57,880 nt of DNA from a virus. The translations under genes were made by a program, and so were the position numbers. Below, piece after piece: positions 12,179 to 20,684 of this stretch. Location: IMG/VR virus record IMGVR_UViG_3300033388_001119, positions 1 to 57,880 of that record. The stretch is one strand, 5' to 3'. The stretch's first letter is position 1; each line of letters opens with the position of its first letter. A model generated the notes under the pieces. That model did not search any database and was not told where the DNA came from. It saw nothing but the letters and a program-made list of their open reading frames with translations.

Positions 12179-14374
12179 ATGGCAACAAAATTTTCAAACT
12201 TTAGTTTAGTAGCAAACCCAAGTGCAGGAACTATTATCGTTGGTCTTGACGGTGGGTTAAACTCCCAATTTACAATCGGAACCATTAATCTACAAGATTT
12301 AAATGGAGTATTAACCGTTTCAAAAGGTGGAACTGGAGTAGGCTCTCTAGCAGCTGGAAGGATTCTTCTAGGTGACGGTACAAACGCTATCGCCACCCTA
12401 GACGCTACGGTAAAAGGAAACATCATTACAGGATACACGCACCCTATAACAGGAATTGATACATCTACCACTATTTTAGTAGGAGCTGATCGCACGGTTT
12501 TAACAGCTGACAGCAGTGATCCTACAGGTATAGCGTGGACCAATGTAGTACAAGCTAACCCAGGCGGAACTCCAGGTTTAACACTTAGCACGGTAAAAAT
12601 TCATGGAGCGGATTATGCAATCGACTCGGGTACAATTGTTGTTGCTAACCCAGGAGGGAACCCTCCAACCGATTTAGATACTATAACTATAGGAGCTACA
12701 GATTACAAAATACCAACCTCATCAGGAGGCGTAAGCTCTTTTACCACCATCACAACTGATAACGCTACAGGAGAAGCTGAGTGGGATATAGCATCTGATG
12801 GCCCAAACATATTTTTTCAACCCACCAACGGACAACAAAATATTATAACTCTTGCCGGGGGAACAACCCCAGCAGATGGAGCTTCCGGGTATTTAGTCTT
12901 AGACCCGTCTCAAAGTGGTCAATTTCAATTACCACCAGACGCTAAGATTAATAACGGTCAAGTCTTTACAGGCGGAACTAATTTAGTTTTATACTCGTGG
13001 GTTTATGATGGAACTTACTTTTATTGGCAAAGAGACATTAACTTAATCGACCCAATATACGCTCCATTTAATCCTTTCCCAACTCAAAATTTAATAGGAG
13101 TATGGGACCCTGTTACAATTAACCCAGGGTTTTTATTAGCTGGTAATCCATATGACGATGCTATAGTTCCTGACGACCCAGCCAACGCTGGTGATATAGC
13201 CATTAATTATGGAGTTCCAAGCACAGGTAGCTGGACAAACTCTATAACTAACTCTGGTGTAATTGACGAATTAATCGCTTCAACCAATCCAGAAAGTACT
13301 AGCAGTCTTTATAAACCTTCTTTCGTGGTTAATGGCGTAGGGTCACTAGCACTAGCCACATACAATGCAGCTTCTACTCCTGCGGTAATAGTTCCGAACC
13401 CAACAGGAGGTAGTGTAGTAAATACTCAAACTTTCTTTACTCAAGATTTTAATGCGTCAGGCGCCGGAAGCTATGCGCTATCAGCAGCTGAGATTACAAT
13501 TGAAAATGGTAGTATTGGTTCTGGGAGTGGGGTAACAGCTACAGTAACATCGGACGGAAGTGACTGTACAGCTATTCAAATAACTAACGGAGGTTCAGGT
13601 TATTCTAGAGGAGATTTACTAAAGCTAGACATGAATGCATCTACTATTGGAAGCGGTGAAATTTATATTTTACTTGAAACCGATGTAATGAGCAATATTA
13701 TTCCTTGTGTTCAATTTGGACACCCTACAGAAGCAGAATTTGGAGCAGCAACATACAATGAAGGATATGATTTTCAAAATACATCTCTTGCTACAGCTCA
13801 AAATAATATTTTAACAGTTATGATGTGGATTCATGGACCGTATCCGCAAGATGGAAACTACAATGCTCTTTTTGATGTTAGAGACACCGGAGGCTCTTCT
13901 TTCAATGAAGCTTTATACTTTGATGGAGTAACAGGATATTTTGATACATTTAGCCCATCTACAACATTTGTGGACTTACCTAAGTTGTTTGACTACAGCG
14001 GAAGTGGGGGAGTTAACTTTTACAACCAATGGACTTTCTTCTGTTTTACTTATTTTCCTAATGGAAACTCTGGTTTTATTGCTACATTTTTAGCTAATCA
14101 AGACACCGTAAATAACGCCAACACTCCAAACTGGGATTATTCAGGAGGTCTTCATCCAACTGTAGCGGTAGATGTTGATGGATTTTGTACTAGCACAGTA
14201 GGAAATTTAACATTAGACGAAGATGACTGGGATGAACTTAGTATTGGAAATACTTTTAGCGATGAAGGCTTTAGAGCTAAGGTAGGTAAAGTGGCAGTAT
14301 ATAATGCTATTGTTCCAGGAGCAAGTATTATACAAGCATTTAACACCTCTAAAGGGTATTACGGAATAACTTAA
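12179..14374 (+). CDS. Large tail-fibre-like protein with C-terminal lectin-like domain
   Basis: A 731-residue protein. Residues 1-130 hold the repeat type typical of phage fibres (VSKGGTGVGSLAAGRILLGDG, then repeated small beta units with TSTTILVGADRTVLTAD). A short segment near 440-480 (GSGSGVTATVTSDGSDC, GGSGYSRGD) looks like a beta-solenoid turn. Residues about 530-730 resemble a concanavalin/LamG jelly roll (MMWIHG, alternating strands, FFCFTYFPNG, KVAVYNA near the end), which suggests sugar binding. It is followed directly by the lysis-type genes. Expected role: host recognition at the cell surface. Confidence 0.75.
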   Translation: MATKFSNFSLVANPSAGTIIVGLDGGLNSQFTIGTINLQDLNGVLTVSKGGTGVGSLAAGRILLGDGTNAIATLDATVKGNIITGYTHPITGIDTSTTILVGADRTVLTADSSDPTGIAWTNVVQANPGGTPGLTLSTVKIHGADYAIDSGTIVVANPGGNPPTDLDTITIGATDYKIPTSSGGVSSFTTITTDNATGEAEWDIASDGPNIFFQPTNGQQNIITLAGGTTPADGASGYLVLDPSQSGQFQLPPDAKINNGQVFTGGTNLVLYSWVYDGTYFYWQRDINLIDPIYAPFNPFPTQNLIGVWDPVTINPGFLLAGNPYDDAIVPDDPANAGDIAINYGVPSTGSWTNSITNSGVIDELIASTNPESTSSLYKPSFVVNGVGSLALATYNAASTPAVIVPNPTGGSVVNTQTFFTQDFNASGAGSYALSAAEITIENGSIGSGSGVTATVTSDGSDCTAIQITNGGSGYSRGDLLKLDMNASTIGSGEIYILLETDVMSNIIPCVQFGHPTEAEFGAATYNEGYDFQNTSLATAQNNILTVMMWIHGPYPQDGNYNALFDVRDTGGSSFNEALYFDGVTGYFDTFSPSTTFVDLPKLFDYSGSGGVNFYNQWTFFCFTYFPNGNSGFIATFLANQDTVNNANTPNWDYSGGLHPTVAVDVDGFCTSTVGNLTLDEDDWDELSIGNTFSDEGFRAKVGKVAVYNAIVPGASIIQAFNTSKGYYGIT

Positions 14375-14377
14375 TAA

Positions 14378-14698
14378 ATGAACACTAAAAAAATAATAAG
14401 AATGGAAGATCACTCACTCCTCATGGTTATTACATCATTGGTAGGGGCCCTAGGCTTGAAGTCTGTATGGGACATTATAAAGAAGAAAGTAGACATTAAA
14501 GCTGCTAAAGAAGAAAGAATTGACAACCTATCAGTAGCTGTTATAGAGGAGTTAAAAGATAAGATTGTTGCGTTAGAATTAAAGATTGACGCTTTGATTA
14601 CTGAAAATACAGCCCTAAGAGAAAAGCTTGCTAGAATGGAGGAGAGGCTTGTTTTAAACGCTAAGAAAAGCGCAGGAAGAAAAAGAAATAATGGGTAA
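14378..14698 (+). CDS. Membrane-anchored coiled-coil protein, lysis-cassette candidate
   Basis: A 106-residue protein with a moderately hydrophobic segment at residues 13-30 (LLMVITSLVGALGLKSVWDI), a long charged coiled coil (about 36-92) and a basic tail (KKSAGRKRNNG). It begins three bases after the fibre gene's stop and overlaps the putative peptidoglycan enzyme by 8 bp. The topology would suit an i-spanin or an accessory holin, but a tail-fibre chaperone is also possible. No signature decides. Confidence 0.7.
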   Translation: MNTKKIIRMEDHSLLMVITSLVGALGLKSVWDIIKKKVDIKAAKEERIDNLSVAVIEELKDKIVALELKIDALITENTALREKLARMEERLVLNAKKSAGRKRNNG

Positions 14699-15272
14699 CG
14701 TTTCACAACTTATAGAGCTCGTAGAAAAGAACGGTCATGTTGTTTTTAAATCTGACTCTAAACCTTTTAATTTAAACATCGTAGGCGTAAGAAGTAAAAA
14801 CCCTACTACCAACCTATTTAACGATTATATCGCTACATTTTGGAAGTATGAAGGAAGGTGGAATTATTTAGAGTTTCAAGCTACTACACTACCTGGATTA
14901 AAATACTTAGAAACACCAATGAATCCCAAGGGCTGTGCAATCTTAGTACCCAATCAATATAGGGGAGTTTGGAAGCTAGGGTTGCACAATGGGAAATACA
15001 CCGCCCTAACACAAAGAGGTGGAGAAGTAGAGGTTTATAGAGACGAGGATGAGGATAAAGATTATGACATGATAACAGACTCTATTATGTCTGGGTATTT
15101 CGGAATAAATATACACAAAGCTAGCGAAGGAGAAAGAGAAACTGTAGATGGATATTCTGCTGGTTGTCAAGTCTTTCAAAATTCAGATGAGTTTGATATA
15201 TTTATAGATGTATGCAAAAAAGCAGAAAAGTATTGGGGAAATAGTTTTTCTTACACACTAATTGAAGAATAA
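14691..15272 (+). CDS. Candidate endolysin with L,D-transpeptidase-like active-site motif
   Basis: A 193-residue protein. The C-terminal half carries GINIHKAS (about residue 140) followed by YSAGCQVF (about 155), the H...S-x-G-C arrangement of the YkuD/L,D-transpeptidase catalytic site (His, Ser, Gly, Cys); the spacing is shorter than in classical enzymes. Related sequences occur in phage lysis regions as I remember them. It is coupled to a membrane coiled-coil gene upstream and overlaps the holin candidate by a single base (TAATG). Likely role: cleaving or editing peptidoglycan crosslinks at lysis. No signal peptide is visible, consistent with holin-dependent release. Confidence 0.6.
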   Translation: MGNVSQLIELVEKNGHVVFKSDSKPFNLNIVGVRSKNPTTNLFNDYIATFWKYEGRWNYLEFQATTLPGLKYLETPMNPKGCAILVPNQYRGVWKLGLHNGKYTALTQRGGEVEVYRDEDEDKDYDMITDSIMSGYFGINIHKASEGERETVDGYSAGCQVFQNSDEFDIFIDVCKKAEKYWGNSFSYTLIEE

Positions 15273-15736
15273 TGGCTGATAAAAAAACAAGGAAAAAATT
15301 TAAAGAAACTAAGGTTGGTAAGTTTTTAAAAGAAAAAGCTCCTCATATTTTAGATATAGTTGGAGACGTTTTGCCTTCCCAAGGAACCCTCGGAATTGTA
15401 AAAAACATTATAGACCGAGATGACAAACTAAGTCCTGAAGATAAAGCTCAATTACACAACCACTTAGTTGAAGCTTATAAAACAGAAGTAGAAGATAGAG
15501 ATTCAGCCAGAAAAAGAGAAATAGAAGTTTCTAAATTAAAAGACTTTGACTTTATGTTTAATATTACTGGAGTTATAGGGCTAGGTGTATTTGTGTTTAT
15601 GGTTTATGCTATTATATACATAGATGTGCCTGAAGAAAATAAACACGTGTGGATTCATTTAATCGGGATTTCAGAAGGAATAGTAATGTCTATTTTCGGA
15701 TATTTCTACGGAGCAACAATGAGAGCAAAAAAATAA
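15272..15736 (+). CDS. Two-helix holin-like membrane protein
   Basis: A 154-residue protein with a basic N-terminus (KKTRKKFKETKVGKFLKEKAP), a charged middle, and two hydrophobic segments (about residues 95-117 and 126-148), ending in a short basic tail. The layout matches phage holin families with a cytoplasmic N-terminal domain and a helical hairpin. It overlaps the endolysin candidate by one base, the classic lysis-cassette arrangement. It is the last gene of the unit; a new promoter element begins two bases after its stop. Confidence 0.65.
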   Translation: MADKKTRKKFKETKVGKFLKEKAPHILDIVGDVLPSQGTLGIVKNIIDRDDKLSPEDKAQLHNHLVEAYKTEVEDRDSARKREIEVSKLKDFDFMFNITGVIGLGVFVFMVYAIIYIDVPEENKHVWIHLIGISEGIVMSIFGYFYGATMRAKK

Positions 15737-15737
15737 C

Positions 15738-15745
15738 TATCTTTG
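15738..15745 (+). promoter_or_regulatory. -7 element TATCTTTG inside AACTA...TAGTT
   Basis: The box is flanked by AACTA and TAGTT, a short inverted repeat centred on the element. The next ATG is 27 bases downstream. Confidence 0.7.
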
Positions 15746-15772
15746 TAGTTAAACCAATATAAATAAAATACA

Positions 15773-16042
15773 ATGGAAAAAGTAGCAGAAAAAAAAGAAG
15801 TAAAAAAAATTAAAGACGAAGAATTAAAAGAATTACAATCACTTCAGTCTGATTTTACGGTGTTGAAAAGCCAACTAGCTGATGCAGAATTAACTAAGCA
15901 TCAAGTTTTAACTAACATAGATAAAGTAAAAGAACACTTTATAAAATTAGAAGTAAAACTAATGAAAGAATATGGTGAAGACGCATCTATAGATATTAAG
16001 ACTGGTGAAATAACACCAAAAAAAGATGGCAAAGATAAGTAA
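15773..16042 (+). CDS. Coiled-coil protein, 89 residues
   Basis: An 89-residue, highly charged protein forming an almost continuous coiled coil (residues 1-70), with a short DIKTGEITPKKDGK end. Its stop lies 17 bp inside the following fibre gene. Small coiled-coil partners next to fibres are often fibre-assembly factors. No family recognised. Confidence 0.75.
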   Translation: MEKVAEKKEVKKIKDEELKELQSLQSDFTVLKSQLADAELTKHQVLTNIDKVKEHFIKLEVKLMKEYGEDASIDIKTGEITPKKDGKDK

Positions 16043-17369
16043 CACTATTAGTTATCCCTTAGTAACACCAACGGTAGATGACTATGTAATAGGAACCTCA
16101 CCAGGATCAAACCCTACTAACCAAACGTCTAACTTCAAGTTAGGTGCTTTAAAAAGTCTATTTGAGCAAGATTTACAAGAAACCTTAGCTATAGGAAACT
16201 TAGCCAATTACGCTATTAGGTTGTCTAATTTTGGAGGAGCTAATATATTGAACTTGCAAAGTGGAGGTGTTGTTTCAGAAGAAGGTGATTTACAAGTGGG
16301 AACAAATGCTCTATTAAGTAGACTAACCTTATTCTCTACCGATCGAACAATTATTAATGTAGGTGCCGACCTTAGAATAAACGCAGCTACCGACACTACA
16401 ATGGAGTCAGGTAATACAACTACAATAGTTGCTGGTTCTGGAACCTTCACTGGTAAACTTGTATTAGGCACAGACGCTTCCACTCAACAAGCTACCACTA
16501 GAATGGAGTTTGAAAACGGAATAACGAAGTCATTTAACATACTAGATTTAGCTGCTAACGGTGGTGTACTACTAGATGGTGTTGCTGGAGCAGTTGGACA
16601 AACTTTAGTTAGCCAAGGGCCAGGATCTCCATTAACATGGGGGTCAGCATTACCAGCCCTAACAGACACTAATGTTTACACAGGAGATGTAAATAACAAT
16701 CCAGTAGTTACAGATGTAGTCACTATAGATAGCACTAATGGTGATATAAAGATTGGGAATAGCTCTGGAGCATTAGCAGGAACACTAACTCTTAACGGAA
16801 CGTGGTCACCTCAAGTTTATCACATATACGGAAGCGACAACACTTCCTTAGGTGTAGAGGTATTCTCAGACCCTACTTTAGTGGGCTCAAGAAACGTAGG
16901 TGTAGGAACCGCAGCTGGAAATAACCTATCAGACACAGCATCAAATAACACCTTAGTAGGTCACACAGCTGGTAGTTCAATAAATGTAGCTAACGGAAAC
17001 ACTTTAATCGGACAAGGGTCTGATGTAGCTTCACCTATCACCGGAAGAGGAACAGCATTAGGTGGTTCTACTACTGTAGCTAATGAATCTGTAGCTTTAG
17101 GTAGTGGCGCTAGCGCTGAAAAAGGCTGTATAGCTATAGGGTATAATGCAGATGCACAAACAGCTCCAGGAGGGGCTAATCCTACAATTAATTTTACCCA
17201 TGATGTAGTAGACGGCTTAATTGCCAATAATAATGTTTACGCTAACAACGGTGATGCATCAGTAGATTTAAACCCAGGGGATGTTTATTTATTAGACAAC
17301 TCCACAATTGGTTTACCTGACTTTAATAATGGTGGCCCAGCCATCATGTGTATGGTGTACACTGGATAA
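16026..17369 (+). CDS. Trimeric fibre with YadA-head-like repeats
   Basis: A 447-residue protein. Residues 1-60 look like a fibre anchor (YPLVTPTVDDYVIGTSPGSN, then LGALKSLFEQDLQ), and 90-215 hold Gly/Thr-rich beta units. Residues about 285-385 carry repeated 14-16-residue turns (NVGVGTAAGNNLSDTASNN, NTLVGHTAGSS, VALGSGASAEKG, CIAIGYNADAQ) that match the left-handed beta-roll of YadA-type trimeric adhesin heads. Role: receptor binding or the distal fibre. It overlaps the coiled-coil gene by 17 bp, which suggests coupled synthesis. Confidence 0.75.
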   Translation: MAKISNTISYPLVTPTVDDYVIGTSPGSNPTNQTSNFKLGALKSLFEQDLQETLAIGNLANYAIRLSNFGGANILNLQSGGVVSEEGDLQVGTNALLSRLTLFSTDRTIINVGADLRINAATDTTMESGNTTTIVAGSGTFTGKLVLGTDASTQQATTRMEFENGITKSFNILDLAANGGVLLDGVAGAVGQTLVSQGPGSPLTWGSALPALTDTNVYTGDVNNNPVVTDVVTIDSTNGDIKIGNSSGALAGTLTLNGTWSPQVYHIYGSDNTSLGVEVFSDPTLVGSRNVGVGTAAGNNLSDTASNNTLVGHTAGSSINVANGNTLIGQGSDVASPITGRGTALGGSTTVANESVALGSGASAEKGCIAIGYNADAQTAPGGANPTINFTHDVVDGLIANNNVYANNGDASVDLNPGDVYLLDNSTIGLPDFNNGGPAIMCMVYTG

Positions 17370-17386
17370 ACTAAACATAGTTTAGT
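17370..17386. repeat. Perfect 7-bp hairpin directly after the fibre stop codon
   Basis: ACTAAAC (17370-17376), ATA loop, GTTTAGT (17380-17386). No T tract follows, so it is more likely an mRNA 3'-end stabiliser or processing site than a terminator. Confidence 0.6.
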
Positions 17387-17407
17387 AACGTATTAAAATT
17401 AAATAAA

Positions 17408-17626
17408 ATGCAAATTAGAAAAATATCCATAGGGTATGACTATAAGAATTCTATGAATTATATCGTTGGACAAAAAGCCCTTAATCATTACATTATCCAC
17501 ATAATTAGACAAGAAGACGATGGTAGTATTTCCGTATGGTTAGAGAATGAAAAAAACGAAGTGGTTTTATGGAAGTCCTTTAGTGTTTCTATGCCTGTTA
17601 GTATTGAGTACAACATAAACTACTAA
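17408..17626 (+). CDS. Hypothetical 72-residue protein
   Basis: A 72-residue protein with alternating beta-type segments (IRKISIGYDYKNSMNYIVGQ, ISVWLENEKNEVVLWKSF). It looks like a compact beta domain. It sits one base before the tandem GroES-like gene. No homologue recognised. Confidence 0.65.
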   Translation: MQIRKISIGYDYKNSMNYIVGQKALNHYIIHIIRQEDDGSISVWLENEKNEVVLWKSFSVSMPVSIEYNINY

Positions 17627-17627
17627 C

Positions 17628-18200
17628 ATGAAGCCAGTAAATGAGTTTTTGATAACACCTAAAAATGGTGAGAGATATGACAATCATAGTAGGTTTGGTA
17701 ATCAACAATTAATCGTTAATACTTCTATAGAAAACCACACTTACGTAAATCGAGTCGGTATAATAGAAAAGGTACCCATTGATTATGATGGGCCAATAAA
17801 TGAAGATGATGAAGTCATACTTCACCATAACGTTTTTAGAATATATTATGACATGAAAGGAAATGAACAATCAGGGCCGTGTCATTTTTTTAACGATTAT
17901 TATTTAGTTCCCGAGGACCAGGTGTATTTCTATAAAAGCTCAAATTCGGATTGGAAATCTACAGGTGATTACTGCTTTATAAAACCTTTAGATAAGATTC
18001 AAGGTGATGTAATGCATTTAGATCAATATGAAGAATTAAGAGGAAAAATAACTCATGATAATCAATATTTGAATAATTTAGGTATATTTAATAACGATGT
18101 GGTTTCATTTCATCCCGATGTTGAATATGAATTTAGAGTTGGAGAAGATGTACTGTATAGAGTAAAAAATCAACGAATATGCATGAAGCTGACAAAATAA
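17628..18200 (+). CDS. Tandem GroES-like (gp31-type) candidate co-chaperonin
   Basis: A 190-residue beta protein. Residues about 42-95 follow a GroES-like order (RVGIIEKVPIDYDGPI, then EDDEVILHHNVFRIYYD, then YYLVPEDQVYFYK). Residues about 113-190 repeat it (YCFIKPL, LGIFNNDVVSFHPDVEYEFR, VLYRVKNQRICMKL). The HHNVFR stretch is one I associate with marine-phage proteins of GroES fold, T4 gp31 being the functional model. If right, the phage has two different GroEL partners. It sits just upstream of the terminase genes, overlapping the next gene by 22 bp, which suggests a head-assembly role. The fold is inferred by eye, so confidence is moderate. Confidence 0.5.
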   Translation: MKPVNEFLITPKNGERYDNHSRFGNQQLIVNTSIENHTYVNRVGIIEKVPIDYDGPINEDDEVILHHNVFRIYYDMKGNEQSGPCHFFNDYYLVPEDQVYFYKSSNSDWKSTGDYCFIKPLDKIQGDVMHLDQYEELRGKITHDNQYLNNLGIFNNDVVSFHPDVEYEFRVGEDVLYRVKNQRICMKLTK

Positions 18201-18463
18201 AAAAACTTAAGAAAGATATTATTACCGCTGGAGAGATAGCTGTAAGGGAATTAATTAAGGTAGCTAAAGAAGATATTATAAAATATGATGCAGAAGATGA
18301 CTTAGCAGCTGATAGGTTAAAAAACGCAGCGGCCACAAAAAAGCTAGCGATATTTGATGCATTTGAAATATTAAATAGAATCACTACAGAGAAAGCTATA
18401 TTAGAAGAAAAGCCATTAGAATCTAAAAAATTAACTGGATTTGCTGAAGGAAAAGCAACATAA
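18179..18463 (+). CDS. Helical protein, candidate terminase small subunit
   Basis: A 94-residue, all-helical, charged protein (begins MHEADKIKKLKKDIITAGE). Residues 40-70 read EDDLAADRLKNAAATKKLAI, a stretch I have seen in small proteins upstream of large terminases in related phages. Position (overlapping both the preceding gene and TerL), size and helicity suit a terminase small subunit, which binds the packaging site and feeds DNA to the motor. No clear helix-turn-helix was seen, so this is positional inference. Confidence 0.6.
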   Translation: MHEADKIKKLKKDIITAGEIAVRELIKVAKEDIIKYDAEDDLAADRLKNAAATKKLAIFDAFEILNRITTEKAILEEKPLESKKLTGFAEGKAT

Positions 18464-20684
18464 TGACGGATTGGTATTATATAAAGTATTAAAAGATTTT
18501 ATACCAAAGAGTGTTATATCCACCAAAAACAAAGCTAAAAGCTGGAAGTATGGATATGACCCTAAGTATGATGTAGTAGTTATATCTAAGGACGGTACCT
18601 TAGGAGAGGTGTATGAAATAAATGGTCTAAATGTAGGGTTACCATCTCAACCTAAAAAAATAGAAACCCGACATAATAAGTGGTTTAAAGAAGAACTACC
18701 TAGTAAGTTGAAAAACTTAAAATCAATTTTTGATTGGGAAAAAACAGAGTCTTATTTTAAAGAAGAGTGGGTTGGATATGTAGAGGAAGAGTTTGATAGA
18801 AGGGAGTATGGTTATTGGTTTACTAACAACTCTATCCCAACCTACATTACTGGAACTCACTACATGTATCTTCAATGGACTAAAATAGATATAGGAAGCC
18901 CTGAATTTAGAGAAGCTAATAGAATATTTTATATTTTTTGGGAAGCCTGTGTAGCTGATGATAGAAGTTTTGGGATGTGTTATTTAAAAAATAGGCGTTC
19001 AGGATTTTCATTTATGAGCTCATGTGAAGCGGTAAACACGGCTACAATTAGTAGAAATTCTAGAGTTGGAATACTATCTAAAACGGGTTCGGATGCTAAG
19101 AAAATGTTTACAGATAAAGTAGTTCCTATATCTAGTAATTACCCTTTCTTTTTCAAGCCAATTCAAGACGGAATGGATAAGCCTAAAACAGAGTTAGCTT
19201 ATAGGGTTCCAGCTAGTAAAATAACTAGAAAGAGTTTAGGAAAAGCTAACGAACTAAAACTAGATGGTTTAGACACAGTTATTGATTGGAAAAACACAGC
19301 TGATAATAGTTATGACGGAGAAAAACTAAAAAGGTTGATTCATGACGAAAGTGGAAAGTGGGAAAAACCAGAAAACATACTTAACAACTGGAGAGTAACC
19401 AAAACATGCTTAAGACTAGGTAGGAAGATAGTAGGAAAGTGCTTAATGGGCTCAACCTCAAATGCTTTAGATAAAGGAGGGGAAAATTTTAAGAAACTAT
19501 ATAACGACTCCTTAGCGTCAAGTAGAAATGCTAACGGACAAACTAAATCAGGTTTATATTGTTTATTTATTCCAATGGAATGGAATATGGAGGGCTTTAT
19601 AGATGAGTTTGGTCACCCCGTTCTTTATAACCCAACCACACCCACCTACGGACCAGAGGGTGAACAAATACATCAAGGCGCTATAGATTACTGGGAAAAC
19701 GAAGTAGAGTCCTTAAAGGGGGACCCAGACGCTTTAAATGAATTTTACAGACAATTCCCCAGGACGGAACAACACGCATTTAGAGATGAAAGCAAGCAAG
19801 CTTTATTTAATTTAACTAAAATATATCAACAAATAGATTATAATGATTCAGTAATTAAAGAACATTATTTAACTAGGGGAAAATTTTATTGGAAGAATGG
19901 AGTGCAAGACACGCAAGTGGCTTGGTCGCCCGACCCTAAAGGTAGGTTTATAACTTCTTGGATGCCTAGTAAGAACTTACAGAATAGAGTTATAGTAAAA
20001 AATAACATAAAATACCCAGGTAATGAACATTTAGGGGCGTTTGGATGCGACTCTTACGATATAAGCGGAACTGTAGGTGGTTCAGGGTCTAACGGAGCTC
20101 TACATGGACTTACATGTTTTAATATGGAGGACGCACCTAGTAATGAGTTTTTTTTAGAATATATAGCTCGACCTCAAACAGCAGAAATATTTTTTGAAGA
20201 AGTATTAATGGCGTGTGTATTTTATGGTATGCCAATCTTAATTGAAAATAACAAACCTCGATTATTGTATCATTTTAAAAATAGAGGCTATAGGGGGTTT
20301 TCTTTAAATAGACCTGATAAACCCAGAAACAAGTTATCGGGGAGCGAAAGAGAATTAGGGGGAGTTCCTAACTCTAGTGAAGATATGAAACAGTCACACG
20401 CTGCAGCTATCGAAGCTTATATTGAAAAATACATTGGAATGTCAGAAGATAACACCTACCGACCAAAAGACGATTTCGGTTCCATGTGGTTTAATAGAAC
20501 TTTAGTAGATTGGGCTAAATTTGATATAAACAAAAGAACTAAATATGATGCCTCAATTAGCTCAGGGTTAGCTATTATGGCCACCCAAAGACACTTATAT
20601 CAACCAATTAAAAAAGAATCAAAAATAAGCCTTAACTTTGCAAGATACGACAATAAAGGTCGAATTAGCACAATATTGAAATAA
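18441..20684 (+). CDS. terL: Terminase large subunit (packaging ATPase-nuclease)
   Basis: A protein of up to 747 residues. The ATPase domain shows a deviant Walker A, KNRRSGFS (about residues 183-190), a Walker B ending LIHDES (about 299-304) and a coupling-like MGSTSN about 340. The nuclease domain carries GCDSYDISG (about 535, first acidic residue) and ILIENNK (about 600), in the order of RNase-H-fold terminase nucleases. There is no ATG near the N-terminus; TTG at 18441 (overlapping the previous gene by 23 bp) or TTG at 18471 (just after its stop) must serve. The conserved-looking segment VISKDGTLGEVYEI supports using one of these. It drives genome packaging at the portal. Confidence 0.92.
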   Translation: MLKEKQHNDGLVLYKVLKDFIPKSVISTKNKAKSWKYGYDPKYDVVVISKDGTLGEVYEINGLNVGLPSQPKKIETRHNKWFKEELPSKLKNLKSIFDWEKTESYFKEEWVGYVEEEFDRREYGYWFTNNSIPTYITGTHYMYLQWTKIDIGSPEFREANRIFYIFWEACVADDRSFGMCYLKNRRSGFSFMSSCEAVNTATISRNSRVGILSKTGSDAKKMFTDKVVPISSNYPFFFKPIQDGMDKPKTELAYRVPASKITRKSLGKANELKLDGLDTVIDWKNTADNSYDGEKLKRLIHDESGKWEKPENILNNWRVTKTCLRLGRKIVGKCLMGSTSNALDKGGENFKKLYNDSLASSRNANGQTKSGLYCLFIPMEWNMEGFIDEFGHPVLYNPTTPTYGPEGEQIHQGAIDYWENEVESLKGDPDALNEFYRQFPRTEQHAFRDESKQALFNLTKIYQQIDYNDSVIKEHYLTRGKFYWKNGVQDTQVAWSPDPKGRFITSWMPSKNLQNRVIVKNNIKYPGNEHLGAFGCDSYDISGTVGGSGSNGALHGLTCFNMEDAPSNEFFLEYIARPQTAEIFFEEVLMACVFYGMPILIENNKPRLLYHFKNRGYRGFSLNRPDKPRNKLSGSERELGGVPNSSEDMKQSHAAAIEAYIEKYIGMSEDNTYRPKDDFGSMWFNRTLVDWAKFDINKRTKYDASISSGLAIMATQRHLYQPIKKESKISLNFARYDNKGRISTILK

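Noticed and set aside
12121-12591. Minus-strand 156-codon frame opposite the 12179 fibre
   Set aside because: Antisense to a Gly/Thr-rich fibre whose codon bias leaves the complementary frame open; no homology or signals.
5774-17369. Diversity-generating retroelement for the fibre genes
   Set aside because: No reverse transcriptase was found, and the shared N-terminal modules differ at all codon positions, not only at adenines.
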